The notes under the pieces: model-generated
What the model was told of the DNA's origin: nothing
Database searches by the model: none
Seen by the model: the letters and a program-made list of their open reading frames with translations, nothing else
Assembly (NCBI GenBank): GCA_963930775.1
Contig: OZ005690.1
Coordinates: 11,682,411 to 11,746,410 of the forward strand
Direction of reading: 5' to 3'
DNA length: 64,000 nt
DNA from: Cliona cf. orientalis
Lineage: Eukaryota > Porifera > Demospongiae > Clionaida > Clionaidae
Translations under genes and position numbers: made by a program
Shown: in pieces, positions 35,801 through 47,336 of the stretch
How the letters are laid out: every line of letters begins with the position of its first letter
Position numbering within the stretch: the stretch's first letter is position 1

Positions 35801-38090
35801 TCACCCCTCATGCCGGCAGTATGACCACACCCACCAATTAGTATCTGTTGTTCATGTTGAGTGCAAGTGTATGTATCATTGTCAGACATCAGCTAGCAGT
35901 GGCATGATTGTCTTTACAGGGGGGGGGGGGGGGGGGCTAGCTGCTTGATAGCTAATTGACCTGGGCCGGGATTAGTTGGGCTTTGAAAGAGCTAGCTATT
36001 AAGCTGCATAACCCCCAGGCTCCCCATTTCAATTTTCAAATCAAACAATATTGCCAACAGCGGCTGTTAATATTTGATTAAAAATGCTCAAGCAAGTAAG
36101 GGGGAGGGATGCCTAGTAATATGGATATATAATCTATGGAATGAGACATAGTTTCAAGTATGATTATTGGATTGATTTTTCAAATTAATTTTGGGGTTTT
36201 CTGTAGCATAATATTATGGACTCAAATCCTGTGCCAAACTGCTTGAGACATGGACCTGACTATGAGACTCTTATCTTCCTCTCCAGTTTTGATTTTACTA
36301 TGAGTCTAGCTGGCCAGATGATTGCATGATGTAGAACACCAGGGGTTAGAATAAGACGGCCTAATGGTCTTTGGCCTTAAGCTTGTGGCTTTATGGACAA
36401 ATGCATATGGCAATTTAAGCTAAGCAAGCAATTTATCTCTATTAATTTTTGATGTGGGATAAATTAGCTACTTTAGCCTGTCCCTAGGTCTCTTGCTGGG
36501 AATGATCTTAATGTTAAACTATGAGTATCTGATCATTGAAAATAAATTATAGATACACATGCACTCATTTGATCATGCTGGTGCAATTGCTAAAAAGTTC
36601 TGAGATCCATAATAATGGTATCCTATCCAGGTGCACAACAATTGAGTCCAACTTAACGTCAGCAACATGTGTCTACCTACATGACAGGGTAACTCCAATA
36701 ATTTAGCTACTCAGCTGCGATTAGAAATCGTACAATAACAATAATGGCATTAGCTAATAATATTATGAGTAAATGACATCTCATTATCAATTTTGTGTCA
36801 TTTTGAGTACTGGCCATAATTTGTGGGGGCATTGGATGTTGCTACCATAATATTAAATTAACAAGATTTAGGAGTTCAGGCATGTACCAGTGTTTAATCA
36901 CAGATGCCCAAGAATGATACTGTCATGTATACGTATTCAGAATGACACAAATATATTACTGACGTTAAGTTGGACTCAACTGTCGTGTAACTTGATAGGA
37001 TACTGTTGTAGGAGCGATATGGGCCTCCCAACGATATAGGCCCCCCTGTTATGTACAGACATCAGTGATCCTACGAGAATTTAGAAATATTTCAACAAGT
37101 GAAAGTATAAAGTGAGATTCAAACCCGCTACATTCTGTTCCACACACAAGAGTCCCAACCACAACACCACCGCTGTTGTCACTGCATGCTGCCAATCACT
37201 ATTTTCCCCCTTTCATAGACAAACCCTAGAGACTAACCCTGCTAACCATTGGCAACCCATCCCCAACCCCCCCAGCCCCTCCCACAATACCAATGCGCGT
37301 GTGATTGCGTCATAATCACGCGCCGATAATCTAATTAGGATATCTGTACATAACAGTGATATGACTCCTGGGGGGCATGTATCCCTAGAGATATGGGGCC
37401 GAAGGGGACCCCAAAAGGTGGGGGCCTAGATCGCTACTACATGTATGTACACCGTTATTATGGGGACTAATTATCTCAGAAGAATCTAATTGCACCATAG
37501 ATAATAGCACCAGCATGATCAAACGAATGCATGTGTACCTGCTCTTTTCACTGATCAGCAAGAGATCTGGAGTAGTAGTCCTTCCCACCTCAAACAGAGA
37601 TAAATTGCTCGCTTAGCTTATAAGGCCATTTGGCCATAGTCACAAGGCCAAAGGTCATTAGGCCATCTTACTCTATAACCCGAACATCACAGGTTGATAG
37701 TATTGAAAGTGCTGAATGGGGTGGGGCAGCAAACGGTTAATATTAATTTGAAAAATCAATCCAATGTACATGTATTTCAAATTCTAAGCTCATACTTGAA
37801 ATTATGTCTCATTTCATAGATTATCCACATTCCTTCCTCCTTTTTAGGTTTACCATCAAACATTAACAGCCAATGTTGGCAATATTGTTTGATTTGAAAA
37901 TTGAAATGGGGAGCCTGGGGGTTTATGCAGCTTAATAGCTAGCTCTTTCAAAGCCCAACTAATCCCGGCCCAGGTCAATTAGCTATCAAGCAGCCCCCGC
38001 CCCCGTTGAGAACAATCATGCCGCTGCACCAAAAGCTAGCTACAGGTATTAATTGGTGGGTGTGGTCATACTTCCGGATGAAGCGGCGTG
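35800..38090. mobile_element. Large foldback element FB1, about 2.3 kb
   Basis: The left arm (about 35800-36400) and right arm (about 37615-38090) are inverted complements. Matching pieces include TATGACCACACCCACCAATT with AATTGGTGGGTGTGGTCATA, GACCTGGGCCGGGATTAGTT with its complement, and TGGTCTTTGGCCTTAAGC with its partner near 37620. A further inner pair lies at 36640-36665 and 36958-36985 (AGTCCAACTTAACGTCAGCA). The centre holds a tRNA-like stretch (37111-37182). The left arm has a G run at 35919-35936 where the right arm has a C-rich run. No transposase frame is visible. Confidence 0.75.
37111..37182 (-). repeat. tRNA-derived SINE-like head
   Basis: On the minus strand it reads a box-A-like GGTGTTGTGGTTGGGACTC and, about 33 bp on, a box-B-like GGGTTTGAATCTC. 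This is the internal pol III promoter layout of a tRNA. It does not form a clean tRNA, so I call it tRNA-derived. Confidence 0.5.
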
Positions 38091-38117
38091 ATATCGATCT
38101 AGTCCCCAGACCCCACC

Positions 38118-41100
38118 CTCAAGGTTCGTCCGATCCGAGCGTATTTTTTTTTGAATCCCGTTATGTACCGAGAAACCCGCGCGTGAAGATGACGTTTTAT
38201 TGATCACGTGTGGCGCGCGCCTCCCTCACTTAGAAAATTTCCAGAGTATAAAGGAAAAAAAAAGAAATTGAATGAATAGAGCGGGGTACATGAATCCATA
38301 CACCAAAGCCCTAACCACTGCACCACCGTGAACGCCTCTGCCAGGTGCTCTTTTGTCACGACTTTAAAGACAATAGTAGTACTAACCCTTGTGTGCCAAA
38401 CCCTACCCTAAACCAAAACCCTACCTAACCTTAGCCGTTCATATAATACTATGCAATTTAGCCCAGCCCCCTACGGGGGCTGGGCCGTGCGCCTATGGCG
38501 CGCGGGTTTCTCGGTACATAACGGAATTCTTTTTTTTTTTGGACGCACTTTCGACTTAGACTTTTCTCCAAGTCTAGGGTCAAAGGTCAAATGTGGGCGT
38601 GTTTAACCCTTTCGTGACGATTAATGATTCTGGGCTCATTGGATGTCCAGAAAATCGCTGTGAAGCTACTTTGAGGATGTACAAAGACACAGGGACAACT
38701 AGCGTCGTGTTTTATGGACTGTACATAGAATTCTGCGTTTCGATGACTCCATGGTACCTCACATGAAACTGCACTTCGCGTTTAAGGGGATGTTTGAACT
38801 CGCTTGAGTCTCGGTTTTTTGTTTCGGCAGCAGGGAAAGAATTCAGCGGTACTTAATCCAGCTGATAGTCCAAATCAAGTCTCTATCTAGTGCAAACTGT
38901 GAGACAGACTGATTGGGTAATCGAAGATGGACCAGTTGTCCTTCCAATCCTCAACAGGCACCAAACAGTGTCTTCTGACGCCGACTAACACCTGAAAGAA
39001 CACTTTCTCAAGCAAGATTATACACTTATAGGAGCTCTACAATTTACTGCAGATGCAAAGCAAGACCAAACAGAAGTATGAATGCTGAGTAGATACATGA
39101 CGAGCTCCATGCTCCCCTTGAGACAAAGAGTAATAACTACAGGTAGTACACGAGGATCTCTACAAGTCTCTTCAGATGCAAAGCTGAGTGTAAATGTCGG
39201 ATGAACCCCACAAGCCTCTGATGGAACTACAGATGCAGTCAGAGATACATGATTAGCTCCACGAGCCTCTTCAGACGCAGAACAACACCCAAGAGAACAT
39301 TCAAGCTGAGTGTAAACATTGGATGATCTTCACAAGCCTCTGATGGAACTACAGATGCCATCAGAGATATATAATTAGCTCCACGAGCCTCTTCAAATGC
39401 AGAGTAACACCCAGCAGAACTAAAAGTGCATTCAAGCGGAGTAAAAATACAGGACAAACTCCACAAGCCTCTTCAGACACTGAGTAACACCTGATGGAAC
39501 TACAGATGCCGTCAGAGATACGCTATTAGCTCCACAAGCTTCTACAGATGTAGAGCAACACCCAAAAGAACAAAAAGTGCCTTCAAGCTGAGTGTACGAG
39601 GTCCACAGGCCTCTTCAGACACAGACTGTTCTTACATACACTCAAAGGATGTCATGAAGGAAGCACAACAGGAAGAACTATTAACTGTTATTTTGGGTTG
39701 TCAGTTTGTGATTATTTACACACTCTGTACATGCAATGATGGCAGCTAAGAATAGTCAGAAGAATTAAATGAGACCAGGGGTTTCTAAATTAAGATATTC
39801 GTGTGGTGTTTAATACTTGTATAAGTAATTATGACTTCCTACCATGATAATGTGCAACAGGATAACACACAGCCTAACAAGAAGAGTTCAATAAAATCAC
39901 TGTTGATCATATCATCAACTCTAAGTGGTTACTGTGAGAGGAGTTATAATATTATGCTCTTGAAGTTTTGAGCGCTAACGAGTTACTGTTGCAAACTTGT
40001 TTTCATCGCTGCATCTCAATTGCTAGCTATTTACTATATAAGTGTTACAGTATCAGTCAGTGAAGAGGTTATTACTCATAGGTTAGGTTATCGTGAAGAC
40101 CCTGATATGTCTTTAATTTCTGTGCGTGAGTCTCAAAGCATTTGTAGTAGTTCTGTTAGGTGTTGCTCTGCATCTCTAGAGGCTTGTGAAGTATCTCTGA
40201 TAGCATGTGTAGTTCCATCAGGTGTTACACTCTGTGGCTGAAGAGGCTTGTGGAGCTCATCCTGTATTTTTACTCAACTAGAAGGCACTTTTAGTTCTGT
40301 TGGGTATTGCTCTGCATCTGAAGAGGCTGTGGAGCTAATCATGTATCACCGACGGCATATGCAGTTCCATCAGAGGCTTGTGGGGCTCATCCGACATTTA
40401 CACTCAGCTTGAATGTTCTGTTGGGTGTTGCTCTGCGTCTGAAGAGGCTCGTGGAACTAATCGTGTATCTCTGACTGCATCTGTAGTTCCATCCGAGGCT
40501 TGTGGGGTTCATCCGACATTTACACTCAGCTTTGCATCTGAAGAGACTTGTAGAGATCCTCGTGTACTACCTGTAGTTATTACTCTTTGTCTCAAGGGGA
40601 GCATGGAGCTCGTCATGTATCTACTCAGCATTCATACTTCTGTTTGGTCTTGCTCTGCATCTGCAGTAAATTGTAGAGCTCCTATAAGTGTATAATCTTG
40701 CTTGAGAAAGGCTTTTAGTGTTCTTTCAGGTGTTAGTCGGCGTCAGAAGACACTGTTTGGTGCCTGTTGAGGATTGGAAGGACAACTGGTCCATCTTCGA
40801 TTACCCAATCAGTCTGTCTCACAGTTTGCACTAGATAGAGACTTGATTTGGACTATCAGCTGGATTAAGTACCGCTGAATTCTTTCCCTGCTGCCGAAAC
40901 AAAAAATCGAGACTCAAGCGAGTTCAAACATCCCCTTAAACGCGAAGTGCAGCTTCATGTGAGGTACCATGGAGTCATCGAAACGCAGAATTCTATGTAC
41001 AGTCCATAAAACACGACGCTAGTTGTCCCTGTGTCTTTGTACATCCTCAAAGTAGCTTTTCTGGACATCCAGTGAGCCCAGAATCGTCACGAAAGGGTTA

Positions 41101-41190
41101 AACACGCCCACATTTGACCTTTGACCCAAGACTTGGAGAAAAGTCTAAGTCGAAAGCGCGTCCAAAAAAAAAAATACGCCCGATCCGAAG
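38118..41190. mobile_element. Large foldback element FB2 with internal tandem repeats
   Basis: Arms of about 650 bp or more: 38530-39200 is the inverted complement of 40500-41175 with few differences (for example TAGCGTCGTGTTTTATGGAC and GTCCATAAAACACGACGCTA). Inside each arm follow imperfect tandem units of about 120 bp that repeat CTGATGGAACTACAGATGC and AGCTCCACGAGCCTCTTCAG, from about 39170-39620 and again inverted at 40100-40540. A unique centre lies at about 39640-40020. The left tip is split by a 374-bp insertion (38156-38529). Without it, the sequences CGATCCGAGCGTA and the poly-T on the left pair with the right tip. No transposase; short frames inside are by-products of the repeats. 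Confidence 0.78.
38156..38529 (-). mobile_element. tRNA-derived SINE-like insert, copy 1, nested in FB2
   Basis: Bounded by GAATCCCGTTATGTACCGAG at the left and its inverted form CTCGGTACATAACGGAATTC at the right, both next to T runs. It contains a minus-strand tRNA-like head at 38276-38329 (box A GGTGCAGTGGTTAGGGC). Box B is lost relative to the copy near 43130. The right part is CCCAGCCCC...GGGGCTGGG, a short palindrome. Confidence 0.6.
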
Positions 41191-41384
41191 TTGTGTGACA
41201 GTGAGTCCAGTACGCAAGTTCAAGTGCATTCAGATCAGGATCACTGTAGGCTGGCCTCTTCGTACAACCATGAAAATGAACATGTCCAGATATTAAAGTG
41301 GCGTAATTTGTGAGTGATTTACCTTCTCGTTACGCGGCGTAGCCCACTTAAATATCCATCCTTCTTCTGACTGCACAGCCTCTA

Positions 41385-41631
41385 TTAAGGTACCATTTAA
41401 TTGCGTGGGCGTGAGCGTCAGGAATGGCTAATTCAATTAGCGAATCGTGAAGGGGCGTGGCCGAAGAGGCCATACGAGTGCTTTTGGTCGAAGGTGGGCG
41501 TGTCCAGAATCGGCCAGGGATGATTATGCGCGTGTAATTAGCGACCGGAAGTGGCCCCTGAAGAAAAGGCCGGTAATTGCCCACATCAAAGCAAGATCAA
41601 AGCATTTTTGCTTAACTATTAACCGCAACGA

Positions 41632-41666
<35 letters not shown>

Positions 41667-42408
41667 ATTAGGCCTAATTAAGCATGTGGGCGTGTTCCTG
41701 GCACTGTGTGGAGTGTGTGCGTGTGCGTTAATGCAGGTTTTATTGCTTCCGATTGGGCGTGGCTTCACGGGCCAGTGCTTGGACATCGGGGCCGGGGACT
41801 TGGCTGCGGCGATAGGTGGGCGTGTCCCGGATGCGGTGGTGACCTTTGAACCCGTCCAGGAGGCTTTGGGGGCGTGGCAGGAGGTGAAAGGTGAGGCCAT
41901 GTCTGTTAATGAGGCACTGTACGGCGGTGCGATCGAGGGGTCTGTACGGCCGTGCGGAAGCTGACGATGGTTTGAAGCGGATGTGGTTGCGATGACGTGT
42001 TGTTACTCCGCCCACACAGGAAATGAGGTGAGCTCTTGCGTGGGCGGTGTGGCAGAACGGCCTCCAAGTGTTTGTGTGTGTTTTGGCCTTGAGGAAGCTG
42101 TGTGTTTTAATTGGGATTGATTGTGGGCTTCCGGTGGACATCCGGTGGTTAGTAGGCACTTGATTGAGAATGGTGGTCCTTGGGGAACAGGGTGGGGCTG
42201 TTTTGGGCGTGGCCTGGCCCCTCCCTTCCGGCTCGGCTTCCGGTCCATGGAGGATATTAAATGAACACTTCCGGCTCTAGCAGCCACACCCCTGAGACCT
42301 GTGCAATTAAAAGGGCGTGGTTACACAACATGCACCTCACTAATGACTTTGATGTGGTTTGGGGGTCATATCCCCACCTCACGCCCACGCAATTTAATGG
42401 TACCTTAA
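41385..42408. mobile_element. TTAA-flanked non-autonomous transposon T1, copy 1
   Basis: 1024 bp from TTAAGGTACCATTTAATTGC to its inverted complement ending GGTACCTTAA. TTAA at both edges is the target-site signature of piggyBac-like elements. An almost identical copy lies reversed at 57218-58240. The interior has an A run of about 30 (41632-41662) and at least ten GGGCGTG motifs. Open frames (for example minus 42287-42003) are shared by both copies but resemble no transposase. Probably mobilised in trans. Confidence 0.82.
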
Positions 42409-43030
42409 ACTACTCGTGTATTTATAGCTAAGTTCGGAATGAACGTGTACTTTTTCTCTAGAAGTTTCCCTGTTGTACAGGTGGAAGTTATGGCCGACTG
42501 AAAGCCTCAAAAGTTTTGGTGAAATCGCGACCGTTTGTGTGCGATTCTCTCCAGATGGCCACCCTTCAAGCCCAAGAAAACAAACTATAACTAGATGTAT
42601 TCACAGAACTTCAACATTTAATATCTGTTTATGATCTCAATTGCACTTCACAGTTTCGTCATGATGGTACACTGTTTCGGTGGGCCGGCCATGCCTCGAG
42701 TTCTGGCGCTTCGTACGATCATATACCTTCATAATTTCCCACAAGCTGCTGTTCTTCAGATTAAGACTAACTCCGTCTGGTCTTGATAACTTTAATACCA
42801 ACTTGGACAAAAGTGGACTCCATGTATCCATACTATCCTAGTTGTGGCCATTTTGGCGGGACTTGCGCCGCGCCTACAATTACAGTTGACCAATCAAAGT
42901 GCATATTGATGATGCAATAGTAAAAGACGCGCGAACACTTGCGCGCGCAATTCTTTTAATTGTATTATTATTATTATATCGGTTATCCGGTACGCGGTAC
43001 GCGGCGCGGTATAATATAGTATAGTATACG
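42409..43030. other. Short unassigned stretch between transposons
   Basis: Contains a minus-strand frame of 64 codons (42831-42637) with protein-like composition (LKLSRPDGVSLNLKNSSLW) but no recognised family, and a GC-rich, CpG-rich patch at 42840-43020 with GCGCGCAA-type palindromes that could be a promoter remnant. Possibly the first exon of a lost gene. Confidence 0.25.
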
Positions 43031-43330
43031 AATCCCGTTAACGCGTTATGTACCGAGAAACCCGCGCGCGCCTCCCTCACTTAGAAAATTTCCAGAGTAT
43101 AAGGGAAAAAAGAGAATGAATGAATTGAGCGAGGATCGAACTGGGTACATCAATTCGTACACCAGAGCCCTAACCACTACACCACCGTGAACGCCACTGC
43201 CAGTTGCTCTTATGTCACGACTTTATAGACAATAGTAGTACTAACCCTTGTGTGTCAAACACTACCCTAAACCCAAACCCTACCTACCCTTAGCCGTTCA
43301 TATAGCTAATACTATGCAATTTAGCCCAGC
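43030..43330 (-). mobile_element. tRNA-derived SINE-like element, copy 2
   Basis: Begins GAATCCCGTTAACGCGTTAT and ACCGAGAAACCCGCGCG, as in the insert at 38156. The minus-strand tRNA-like head at 43127-43189 has both boxes: box A GGTGTAGTGGTTAGGGCTC and box B AGTTCGATCC, about 33 bp apart. The body matches the 38156 copy through ACTAACCCTTGTGTGYCAAA. Confidence 0.62.
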
Positions 43331-43960
43331 CCCCGCAGGTAGGGTCCGCAAGGTGAAAACTTGACCTCCGAATTTCTGATAAATTATAATTGGCGCAACA
43401 AGAGCTCATCGGTACTTAATCAACTGCACCCCAAATCCCCTCCTTACATCTTCCTTTGAGGGAGAATTGCGTGATTTGCCGCCGATCTGAGAATAAAGTG
43501 GGCGTGGTCACGAGACAACGCACCACAAATTTGTTCTAATTAAGCGAGCATCTAGCCTAGGTACTAGCGCTACAAATGCGCCCCTGTGAACCAGCAAAGT
43601 CCTTCGTTTTCGGTGCTGGCAGGGCTGTTTTATCTGTAGGTAAGTGAGAAATGGAGAGATCTGGGGGCGTTGCGGTTAAATGGGTGTGGCGTTTCGATCC
43701 CTACCACTTGCGTTTTATGGGATATGGTCCACATATTGCATGTAGCAGATGAGATGAGATTCGGTGAACCCTTGCAATCTGGCTGGGAGCACTATACTTC
43801 TGTCTATAGATAGCGATGTCTAACCAACATTGAAACCTTAGAAATGCACTTCACTCACATCTCATGGAACCGAAAATTTCTGCAGATCATTTTGGTGAAA
43901 GTTTCATCTTCATATCTTCTTCTTGAGTGAAGTTATGATGCAAAGTTTACAATGAAATCT
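43328..43960. repeat. Direct repeat R3, copy 1
   Basis: From CCCAGCCCCCGCAGGTAGGG to the TGATGCAAAG region near 43940. It matches 45340-45445 plus 46188-46690, with blocks such as CAGCAAAGTCCTTCGTTTTC and TTTTATGGGATATGGTCCAC. No coding content recognised. Confidence 0.65.
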
Positions 43961-44248
43961 GGAATTTTATCACGGAACACCAACAGCAGGGACTCCTCTA
44001 ACCCTTTTGGTCACAGAAAATTCATGAGCTCACCCAGCAGGCCTTCGTTAGGTACAGGGTCGACCAGGCTGCGGTTGTTGCCGGGAAACCGAACGAGCCA
44101 CGCCCCAATTATCGATCTCTGCAAACGGTTGCTCAAGATGCAGCTCAAATGCAGCCCAGAGAGGGAATGCAAGCAAAGTAATCGAGTCATGAGACAATAC
44201 TAACACATACATCGCCTACAAGACCACTCTTTTGCTTTTTTTTTTTTT

Positions 44249-44651
44249 TTTTCAAGGAGACCAGAACACTAAGCAGAAAAAAAAGGCCGAAAACCACCAC
44301 ATAGTCGAGCTGGATGCATAGTAGAGCCATACAATGCAAGCAGGCAGCCTATACATCAATTTTGACCAAAGTGGGTAATGGTCGTCACGTTGATGTGCGC
44401 GCGTGGCCCCGCCCCTCACGTAGCGCGTGGGCGGAAAACATTGCAAATGCATGGCTTCCTATACAAACATATGGGGGTAACTTCAAAGGGCCGTAACTTT
44501 AATTCTAAGGCGTGAATCAAAATTCCCCAGGATCAAATCTCTAGTTTCGACCCATTCTGCGTGCCCATGTAAAAATTGTCCTCCCAAGTGCTCCCAAACC
44601 CCCCATGAATTAGATTATTTATTTAAATTTGCTTTTTTTTTCTACTTAGTG
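44249..44651. mobile_element. CACTA-ended MITE (family M3), copy 3
   Basis: The most complete copy: CACTAAGCAGAAAAAAAAGG at the left, TTTTTCTACTTAGTG at the right, with all internal blocks. It forms the outer left arm of the mirror structure at 44249-47552. Confidence 0.8.
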
Positions 44652-44655
44652 TTTA

Positions 44656-45040
44656 ACAAGGCGACCTGAACACTAAGCAGAAAAAAATTTTTCAAAAACC
44701 ACCATATAATCGAGCTGGGTGCATAGTGGAACCATACAATGCAAGCAGGCAGCCTAAATTTCAATTTTGACAAAAAGTAGGTAAAGGTCGTCACGTTACT
44801 GTGCGCGCGTGGGCGGAAACATTGCAAACGCATGGCTTCCCTGTACAAACATATGGGGAAACTTCAAAGGGCTGTAACTTTGATTCTAAGGCGTGAATCA
44901 AAATTCCCCAAGGTCGAATCTCTAGTTTCGACCCATTCTGCGTGCCCATGTAAAAATTATCTCCCCAAGTACTCCCCAACCCCCCAAACATTAATTAATT
45001 ATATAAATTCTTTTTTTTTTTCTACTTAGTGTTTAATTAG
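44656..45040. mobile_element. CACTA-ended MITE (family M3), copy 4
   Basis: Head-to-tail with copy 3, separated by only a few bases (TTTAACAAGGCGACCTGAA). It lacks the CCCCGCCCCTCACGTAGCG block. Confidence 0.78.
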
Positions 45041-45339
45041 TGTTTAATAAAGTGATCAAAGCATAGATGAAAGCTTCTTCAAAGCAAAACCACTTTGACG
45101 TCATCATTTCAAAGTGCCAACGGGACCGCGACTATTGTGTGGGCCAGGTTTTCTTATCGGTAGCCTAACCGCCGCCAATGAATTATTCATATCTCTATTT
45201 AGCCGAAACACGGTCCATGCAAAATTGTTGTAAATTTACAACAATTTGTGACCGAAAGGGGTATACTATGAATTCCGTTTACGTATATGTACTATGTACC
45301 GAGAAACCCGCGCGCCATAGGCGCACGGCCCAGCCCCCT

Positions 45340-46690
45340 ACAGTAGGGTCCGCAAAGTGAAAATTCGACCTCTGAATTTCGGACAAATTACAGCTGGTGC
45401 ATCAAGGGCTCACCGGTACTTAATCAACCGCACCCCAATCCCCGTCCTTAGTGCTTCCTTCATATCAAGAAGTGTGTACTATAAAGTGATCATCACACCT
45501 TTGTAGTGTCAATGCATGTTAATAAGCTCTATGGGGGTGTGGCCACTGCTGTGATATAGTACACTAGAACAGGGCAGTATAGCTAGTAACATAGTAAATC
45601 ATACTGGATGATTTTCTAGCTTTAGAATCATTGTATATAGGCAGTTGCTGATAACCTAATCATATAGTACTCTGTTTCCCATTCTTTTGTGGCTTTAATT
45701 TGGCTGATCTGCACTTGTTACTATACATCTGGCAACTTCAACCCAAAAATGACGCGGCTTAACAATGGTTAATTCATACACTTAAGGTATCAAATTGATC
45801 AGGAAAGATCAAATATTATGGTACTGACTTGTGATTTTTGATATTTTGGTTATATTTTTAGATATTCATAAAGTTTGGATGACCCCAAAATCATTCCCTA
45901 TACTTGATAATGTAAAAAAAGTACGTAGTGGATAATTTCGACCCAAAAATGACGCAAGATAACTTTAACAAAAGCACACAGTTTTAGTATCAAACTGATC
46001 CAAAAAGGTTGAATTTTATGGTTCTGGGTTGTGATAGTTGAAAATTCAGTTCTACTGTGAACGAGAAGCAAAAGTAAGCCAAAAACCAGTAACTTTTAAA
46101 GCAAAATTGCACCTAGAAACGTGTCAGTAGCTGTTAATCTGTGACAGTATTCATACCTCTATGCAAAATGATCACTAGTTCTTCATATGTGCGGGAGAAT
46201 TGCACGATTTGCCACCGATCCGAGATTGAAGTGGGCATGGTCATGGGACGGCGCAACACAAATTTATTCTAATTAAGCCAGCAGCTAGCCTAGGTGCTAG
46301 CGCTGCAAATGCGCTCCTGTGTACCAGCAAAGTCCTTCGTTTCTGGTGCTGGTAGGACTGTTTTGTCTGTAAGTAAGTGAGAAATGGAGAGCTCTGGGGG
46401 CATTGTGGTTAAATGGGTGTGGCCTTGCGATCCCTACCACTTGCGTTTTATGGGATATGGTCCACACATTGCATGTAGTGGATGAAATGAGATTCAGTGA
46501 ACCATTGCCATCTGTCTGGGAGCACTCTAGTTCTGTCTATTGATAGCGATGTCAAACCAACATTGAAACCTTAGAAATGCATTTCACTCTTGCATCTTAC
46601 AGAACCGAAAATTTCTGCAGATCATTTTGGTGAAAGTTTCATCTTTATATCTTGTTCCTGAGTGAAGTTATGATGTTAAGTATGTGTTGA
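45340..46690. repeat. Direct repeat R3, copy 2, split by about 730 bp
   Basis: The R3 sequence resumes at GGGAGAATTGCACGATTTGC (46188) after stopping near 45460. In copy 1 these parts are contiguous (CTTCCTTTGAGGGAGAATTG). The extra 45461-46187 segment is AT-rich, without open frames, and contains an internal repeat of GACCCAAAAATGACGC (45950) and ACCCAAAAATGACGC (45748). Confidence 0.6.
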
Positions 46691-46934
46691 AGTCTCATAA
46701 CTGGCCTTGTCAATTCTTTATCCCTTTCGGTCACAAATTGTTGTAAATTTACAACAATTTTGCATGGACCGTGTTTCGGCTAAATAGAGATATGAATAAT
46801 TCATTGGCGGCGGTTAGGCTACCGATAAGAAAACCTGGCCCACACAATAGTTGCGGTCCCGTCGGCACTTTGAAGTGATGACGTCAAAGTGGTTTTGCTT
46901 TGAAGAAGCTTTCATCTATGCTTTGATCACTTTA

Positions 46935-47336
46935 TTATACACTAAGTAGAAATTAAACACTCTAAGTAGAAAAAAAATAAAATAAAAATTCACGGGGGGT
47001 TTGGGAGCACTTGGGGAGATAATTTTTACGTGGGCACGCAGAATGGGTCGAAATTAGAGATTTGACCCTGGGGAATTTTGATTCACGCCTCAGAATTAAA
47101 GTTACGGCCCTTTGAAGTTACCCCATATGTTTGTATAGGAAGCCATGCATTTACAATGTTTTCTACGTGAGGGGCGGGGCCACGCGCGCACATTAACGTG
47201 ACGACCATTACCCACTTTGGTCAAAATTGGTATACAGGCTGCCTGCTTGCATTGTATGGCTCTACTATGCATCCAGCTCAACTATGTGGCGGTTTTCGAA
47301 CAATTTTTTTTCTGCTTAGTGTTCTGGTCTCCTTGT
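46935..47336. mobile_element. CACTA-ended MITE (family M3), copy 5, reversed
   Basis: Reverse orientation: starts CACTCTAAGTAGAAAAAAAA, ends TTTTTTCTGCTTAGTGTTCT followed by GGTCTCCTTG. Internal blocks as in copy 3, with part of the GC-rich block missing. Confidence 0.78.

Noticed and set aside
37111..37182. Functional tRNA gene
   Set aside because: Box A and box B are present but the sequence does not fold into a proper cloverleaf with matching acceptor stem; called tRNA-derived instead.
40020..40695. Frames rich in Cys, Ser and Glu
   Set aside because: Translations of the tandem repeat units in foldback FB2; the mirrored arm gives the same on the other strand.
42637..42831. Minus-strand 64-codon frame
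   Set aside because: Protein-like but too short, no family, no splice partner; kept only as a note in the unassigned stretch.
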